Assembly (NCBI GenBank): GCA_937896665.1 | Contig: CALBNS010000087.1 | Location: forward strand, 62,001-126,000 | Reading direction: 5' to 3' | Origin: an uncultured Clostridia bacterium | Lineage (GTDB): Bacteria > Bacillota > Clostridia > Lachnospirales > Lachnospiraceae | Length of the DNA: 64,000 nt | In this document: piece after piece, positions 60,447-64,000 of the stretch | Layout: every line of letters starts with the position of its first letter | How positions within the stretch are numbered: the stretch's first letter is position 1 | Program-made: the position numbers and the translations under genes | Notes under the pieces: generated by a model | What the model was told of the DNA's origin: nothing | Seen by the model: only the letters and a program-made list of their open reading frames with translations | The model's database searches: none

Positions 60447-61202
60447 ATGGTACTTGAATTAAAGAATCTGACAAAATGTTATGGCGAAAAAGAAGCTCTG
60501 TCTCATTTGGATTTGAAACTGCAATCCGGGATTTATGGACTGCTTGGACCCAATGGTGCAGGAAAAAGTACGCTTATGAAGTTAATTTGTATGTTGTTGG
60601 AGCCAACGGAAGGAAAAATTTTTTTTGAGGGAAAAGATATCCGGAAAAAAAGACAGGAATTTCTGAAAGTTTTGGGATATATGCCTCAGCATTCTTGCCT
60701 TTATCCAGAGTTTAAAACATTGGAATATCTATATTATGTAGGTGCATTAAAGGGGATGAAGCGAGAACAGGTATCTCAATCTGCCGAAATGTTGCTTCAT
60801 CAGACCGGACTTTGGGAAGTTAAGGGACAGAAAATCAAGACGCTTTCCGGGGGGATGCAGCAAAGACTGATGTTTGCTCAGGCATTGCTGGATAATCCCA
60901 GGGTTGTGATTCTCGATGAGCCGACTGCCGGACTAGATCCAAAGAGAAGGATTGAGATGCGCAATCTGATTTCTGAAACTGCAAAAGATAAAATTGTTTT
61001 GATAGCTACTCATGTGGTTAGTGATGTAGAGACAATCGCAGATCAGATATTGCTTTTAAAACAGGGAAAATTAGCTGCTTCAGATTCAGTAGAAGGTCTC
61101 AAAACATGGCTTTATGAAACATATCCGTCAGAGAACGAAACAAAAATTTCTGATTTGGAAAAAGTGTATTTACATTATTTTGGAGAGGAACAAGATGCAT
61201 GA
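60447..61202 (+). CDS. ABC transporter ATP-binding protein, ABC-2 type
   Basis: 251-residue ATPase with intact Walker A ('GPNGAGKST', about 33-41), the signature 'LSGGMQQRL' (about 135-143) and Walker B ('VVILDEPTAGLDP', about 153-165). The family is that of CcmA/DrrA-like ATPases working with ABC-2 permeases that export drugs, peptides or lipids, not of sugar importers. The ATG is at 60447, seven bases after GGGAGG, three bases past the lipoprotein stop. The stop overlaps the permease start (ATGA). Confidence 0.92.
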   Translation: MVLELKNLTKCYGEKEALSHLDLKLQSGIYGLLGPNGAGKSTLMKLICMLLEPTEGKIFFEGKDIRKKRQEFLKVLGYMPQHSCLYPEFKTLEYLYYVGALKGMKREQVSQSAEMLLHQTGLWEVKGQKIKTLSGGMQQRLMFAQALLDNPRVVILDEPTAGLDPKRRIEMRNLISETAKDKIVLIATHVVSDVETIADQILLLKQGKLAASDSVEGLKTWLYETYPSENETKISDLEKVYLHYFGEEQDA

Positions 61203-63328
61203 TAAGATTGATATGGTATGAGTGGAAAAAATTGTGGAAAAATGCATCTGTTCTGAAAATTTTTTTCTTTTTTCTGGTGCTTTCAAGTGTAATCTTTTGG
61301 GGAGTGCTAAAAGAGAGTGAAAGCTGGAATCCGGAATATGTGCAAATCCATAATGAAATTGATCAATTGAATCAACAGGAGCGTGATGACTGGTTACGTG
61401 CTTCGCAGGAAAAAGAAATGGACTGGGATAAGCAGAAAGCATTGTCCTATATTAGCAAAGAATCAGCAGCACTTGCCAATTATGAGACATATAGAGAATC
61501 GATTCAAACTCAGTATGAGGAGAGCCGGAAAATCTCAATTTTTTCTGACTCCAATGGAAGTTATATGAAAAAGATTGCGGATACTTATGAGAATCTGCAA
61601 ATCAAGGCACCGATGGAGCTTCAGCCGTACATGGGAATGCAAAAACTGTTGGATTTCTACGCAGGCGATTTTATCACAATAGTACTTTTAATTTATTTTG
61701 TATGTGTTGTGTTTATACAGGAGGAAAAATCAGGGAAGACACCCTTTGCTCTTACGATGGTAAAAGGGAAGAAACAGTTGTTTTTCGCAAAATCACTTAC
61801 AATCTGTGGAGGAGTTATTATATTTACATGTCTTACATTTGCAATCAATGTGATTTTAGCAATTGTCATGTTTGGCGGGATTTCTATTTCGGCAGCGGCA
61901 CAAAGTATTTCAAGTTTGTATGCAGTGCCTTATGCGTGGACAATTGGGCGGTATCTATGTGTACTTTTGATTCTGAAAGTCATCGCAGTGATATTGCTTG
62001 CGATCATAGCTTCTGCACTTGCAAAATATTCAGGTTCAGAAGTTGTTACTGTTGCTGGAATTGTAGGAATTACTGGATTTAGTATCTGGGTCTTTGATAC
62101 GTTTCAGGGGAATGGGATAGTAGGAATTGTCCGATTATGGAATATCTGGGCTGTTCTGAGGGGCAATCCAATTATTAGTACATATGAGTTGATACAGGTT
62201 GGAGAACTCTTAATCGAGGCAGTTTGGGGAGTTGTCTTTTTGCTAATTCTGACATTGGCATTAGGTGTATTTGCTGGAAAAACAAAATACAGGGAAAGAA
62301 AGCAGAAATCTCGCAGGTGGCGTGAGCAGAAATTCGTGCCACATACGATATTCCATTACGAAATGAAAAAACTTTGGATATATCAAGGCGGTATCTGGCT
62401 GTTTCTGGTATGCATTTTGCTACAGGGAATGACAGTATGGCAGCATAAGAATTATATCGGTACAGATGAGTATTATTACCAGACCTATATTGACCGTTTT
62501 GGCATGGAAATCACAGATGAGACAGAAGGGCTCATCTCACGGGAAGATGAACGATTGAATGAAATAGAGCAAAAACTATATCAGGAAACGGATGCGCAGG
62601 TTTCAGACAATCTGAGACAACAATTAGAATGTCGTGGAGGTTTTGAAAAATATAAAGAAAGAGTTTTCGGCTTGCAGGAGAAAGGAAAAACCGAATTCTT
62701 AATGAAAGACACTCAGTATAGTTTATTATTTGATTTTACAGAAGTGTCGCGAATGATGGTCATACTTATTTGTGTTTCCTTTGCGTTTTTAATTCCTGCG
62801 GTGTTTCATAAGGAAAAGGAAACACGGATGGAGATATTACAAAAAACATCTTTTCACGGCGGGAAAGAGTTATGGGATGCGAAGATTGTGGCGAATCTGA
62901 TTTACGTTGTATTGCTTGTTCTTTTATTTAATGGATTTACATTCTTGTATTCAATAAAACATTTTTCATTAAATCTTAGAGCGCCAATTAATTGCCTGCT
63001 GCAATATTGGAGCAGTAGTATAGAATGTTCTGTTCTTGTTTTTTATCTGGCAGGTATTTTGATACAATGTGTGGTTGCAGCAACTATGATGATCCTTATT
63101 TCTGCATGTGCAAAAAAAGTGAAGAATCAATATGTGCTTACAGGGATTGTTTTAGGAGGCTGTATCATTCCTACATTATTGTCTGTGGAACTTCCACAGC
63201 ATTGGCTACGTTTTATTCATCATAGTTTATTTGTTTTTACATATGACAATGCTATTCTGCAGATTGTATTCTGGAGTGTGGCAGTTTTAGGTGCGGTAAT
63301 TGTTATGAGAAAGGAGAGGAGAGTATGA
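61199..63328 (+). CDS. ABC-2-type permease with two homologous halves
   Basis: 709 residues, about twice the length of a usual ABC-2 permease (about 250-400). Each half begins with a short cytoplasmic 'YE-x-KKLW' motif (residues 7-13 and 387-393), a first TM segment, a large outside loop (about 36-155 and 412-515), then a charged cytoplasmic segment ('EEKSGKTPFALTM', about 175-187; 'KEKETRMEILQKT', about 538-550) and four to five TM segments. The gene therefore looks like an internal duplication giving a single-chain pseudo-dimer that pairs with two copies of the ATPase. The ATG overlaps the upstream stop. Confidence 0.87.
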   Translation: MIRLIWYEWKKLWKNASVLKIFFFFLVLSSVIFWGVLKESESWNPEYVQIHNEIDQLNQQERDDWLRASQEKEMDWDKQKALSYISKESAALANYETYRESIQTQYEESRKISIFSDSNGSYMKKIADTYENLQIKAPMELQPYMGMQKLLDFYAGDFITIVLLIYFVCVVFIQEEKSGKTPFALTMVKGKKQLFFAKSLTICGGVIIFTCLTFAINVILAIVMFGGISISAAAQSISSLYAVPYAWTIGRYLCVLLILKVIAVILLAIIASALAKYSGSEVVTVAGIVGITGFSIWVFDTFQGNGIVGIVRLWNIWAVLRGNPIISTYELIQVGELLIEAVWGVVFLLILTLALGVFAGKTKYRERKQKSRRWREQKFVPHTIFHYEMKKLWIYQGGIWLFLVCILLQGMTVWQHKNYIGTDEYYYQTYIDRFGMEITDETEGLISREDERLNEIEQKLYQETDAQVSDNLRQQLECRGGFEKYKERVFGLQEKGKTEFLMKDTQYSLLFDFTEVSRMMVILICVSFAFLIPAVFHKEKETRMEILQKTSFHGGKELWDAKIVANLIYVVLLVLLFNGFTFLYSIKHFSLNLRAPINCLLQYWSSSIECSVLVFYLAGILIQCVVAATMMILISACAKKVKNQYVLTGIVLGGCIIPTLLSVELPQHWLRFIHHSLFVFTYDNAILQIVFWSVAVLGAVIVMRKERRV

Positions 63329-64000
63329 GACGAAGAATATTTGTATATTTTCTATTTTGTGTGATGCTGATTGGATGCAGCAGAAAAGACGGAAAAGAAG
63401 AAACAAGTAGTTTTGATAGTGATAAAAAATACTATTATTCAAGCAATATTGTAGCGGCAGATGATGGGATTTACTTTATTGATAGAAAGGACGGGTATAA
63501 TGTCCTGAAGTATGTGGACAAGGAATCAGGGAAGGCAGCTGTATTATGCCAGAATGTCAATTGCAGACATGATTCAAATGAATGTCAGGCAGTAAGAGAA
63601 GAACCTGCAATGATTTGCACTATTGTCTATGCGGATGGATATTTATATTCTCTTGAAAATTTGTCGGACGAAAAAGTGGATGAGGAGGGAAGACTCCCGA
63701 TTAATCTATATCGCAGAAATAAAGATGGTACAGGAAAAACATTACTGCATGAGTTCAGGGAAGGGATTGATCTGCCATGTGGTGGTGGAATTTACCAGGG
63801 TAAATTTGCTGTTTCTATCCAGACGATTGTGAATTACGAGGACGGCATGGGGTCAACAGGAGGAGCTCCGTCAATAATTCTATACGATATGGAGACAAAA
63901 CAGGAAACAAAAATTGTTGACGGACATGAATCACCGAATCAATTTTCTGAAGTATGTGGAGGAATAGACCATACATTCTATTATTACGAAATTCCGTCTT
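63325..64000 (+). CDS. Lipoprotein with Cys/His motif, incomplete at the window end
   Basis: The ATG overlaps the permease stop (ATGA) and the frame stays open for 225 codons to the end of the window. It has a lipobox 'LIGC' (Cys18). The mature part begins with an extended region and a Cys/His motif C-x4-C-x-H-x4-C ('CQNVNCRHDSNEC', 75-87), followed by repeated 'DGIYFID'/'DGYLYSL' strands like a beta-propeller. Such proteins with a Cys/His motif are common lipoproteins of Lachnospiraceae next to ABC transporters (DUF5050-like), role unknown. The true length is unknown. Confidence 0.8.
   Translation, partial: MRRRIFVYFLFCVMLIGCSRKDGKEETSSFDSDKKYYYSSNIVAADDGIYFIDRKDGYNVLKYVDKESGKAAVLCQNVNCRHDSNECQAVREEPAMICTIVYADGYLYSLENLSDEKVDEEGRLPINLYRRNKDGTGKTLLHEFREGIDLPCGGGIYQGKFAVSIQTIVNYEDGMGSTGGAPSIILYDMETKQETKIVDGHESPNQFSEVCGGIDHTFYYYEIPS

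Noticed and set aside
1..64000. CRISPR array, prophage, plasmid origin or rRNA operon
   Set aside because: No regular repeat-spacer structure, phage genes, replication initiator or rRNA sequence seen in the window.

Overview
The window looks like a stretch of chromosome from a low-G+C, endospore-forming Clostridia bacterium, most likely a gut Lachnospiraceae. The grounds are sporulation genes (sigH, spoIVA, a spoVAF-like gene), an L20-type leader before infC-rpmI-rplT, a B. subtilis-like cysE-cysS-mrnC-rlmB-sigH order, a dgt-dnaG-rpoD-trmK macromolecular-synthesis run, and families common in this group (DUF1540, a DUF6512-like protein, PadR plus small membrane partner, Cys/His lipoproteins). 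Assignments rest on reading the translations and motifs; no database search was run.

Layout. 1-562: 3' part of an Eis-like GNAT gene. 566-4736: promoter, short T-box leader and a tightly overlapped cysE-cysS-mrnC-rlmB-sigH operon. 4757-6932: PadR regulator with a small membrane partner, divergent from two secreted or anchored proteins of unknown function. 7002-12605: tRNA-Thr, glnS, a small acidic membrane protein, cls, asnA and a two-TM protein. 12744-15427: SEC-C protein, DUF1540 protein, metA and a DUF6512-like membrane protein. 15620-18854: nrdD-nrdG-dUTPase. 18931-22299: spoVAF-like gene, NSS sodium symporter and a helical protein. 22417-23832: L20 leader, infC (AUU start), rpmI, rplT. 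23881-25066: SDR oxidoreductase, then tRNA-Pro and tRNA-Leu. 25213-32439: dgt, dnaG, rpoD, trmK, a Nif3-like protein and a nucleoside kinase. 32438-37827: an RluA pseudouridine synthase and a polyamine operon on the minus strand (XRE-cupin regulator, potA, potB, fused potCD). 37930-41223: YkuD L,D-transpeptidase, tgt, yajC. 41296-48116: leuB-ilvD-ilvB-serC-serA. 48109-50255: polysaccharide deacetylase and prs. 50406-54777: DUF512 radical-SAM protein, der, plsY, gpsA. 54778-56304: spoIVA behind a sigma-E-like promoter. 56308-56760: RNase P RNA.

The right end, from about 56765, is accessory in character. A group II intron relic with a collapsed reverse-transcriptase gene sits directly behind the rnpB terminator. 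Next come an A+T-rich island of small secreted proteins with a membrane-anchored XRE regulator, then a four-gene lipoprotein/ABC cassette that runs off the window. That cassette joins a solute-binding-like lipoprotein to an ABC-2-type ATPase and a double-length permease, plus a lipoprotein with a Cys/His signature.

Most of the window is housekeeping. The points most worth a second look are the T-box leader with no recognisable Stem I, the intron relic, the terminal lipoprotein/ABC cassette, the uncharacterised secreted-protein loci near 5 kb and 58 kb, and the PotC-PotD fusion. I saw no CRISPR array, prophage or rRNA operon.
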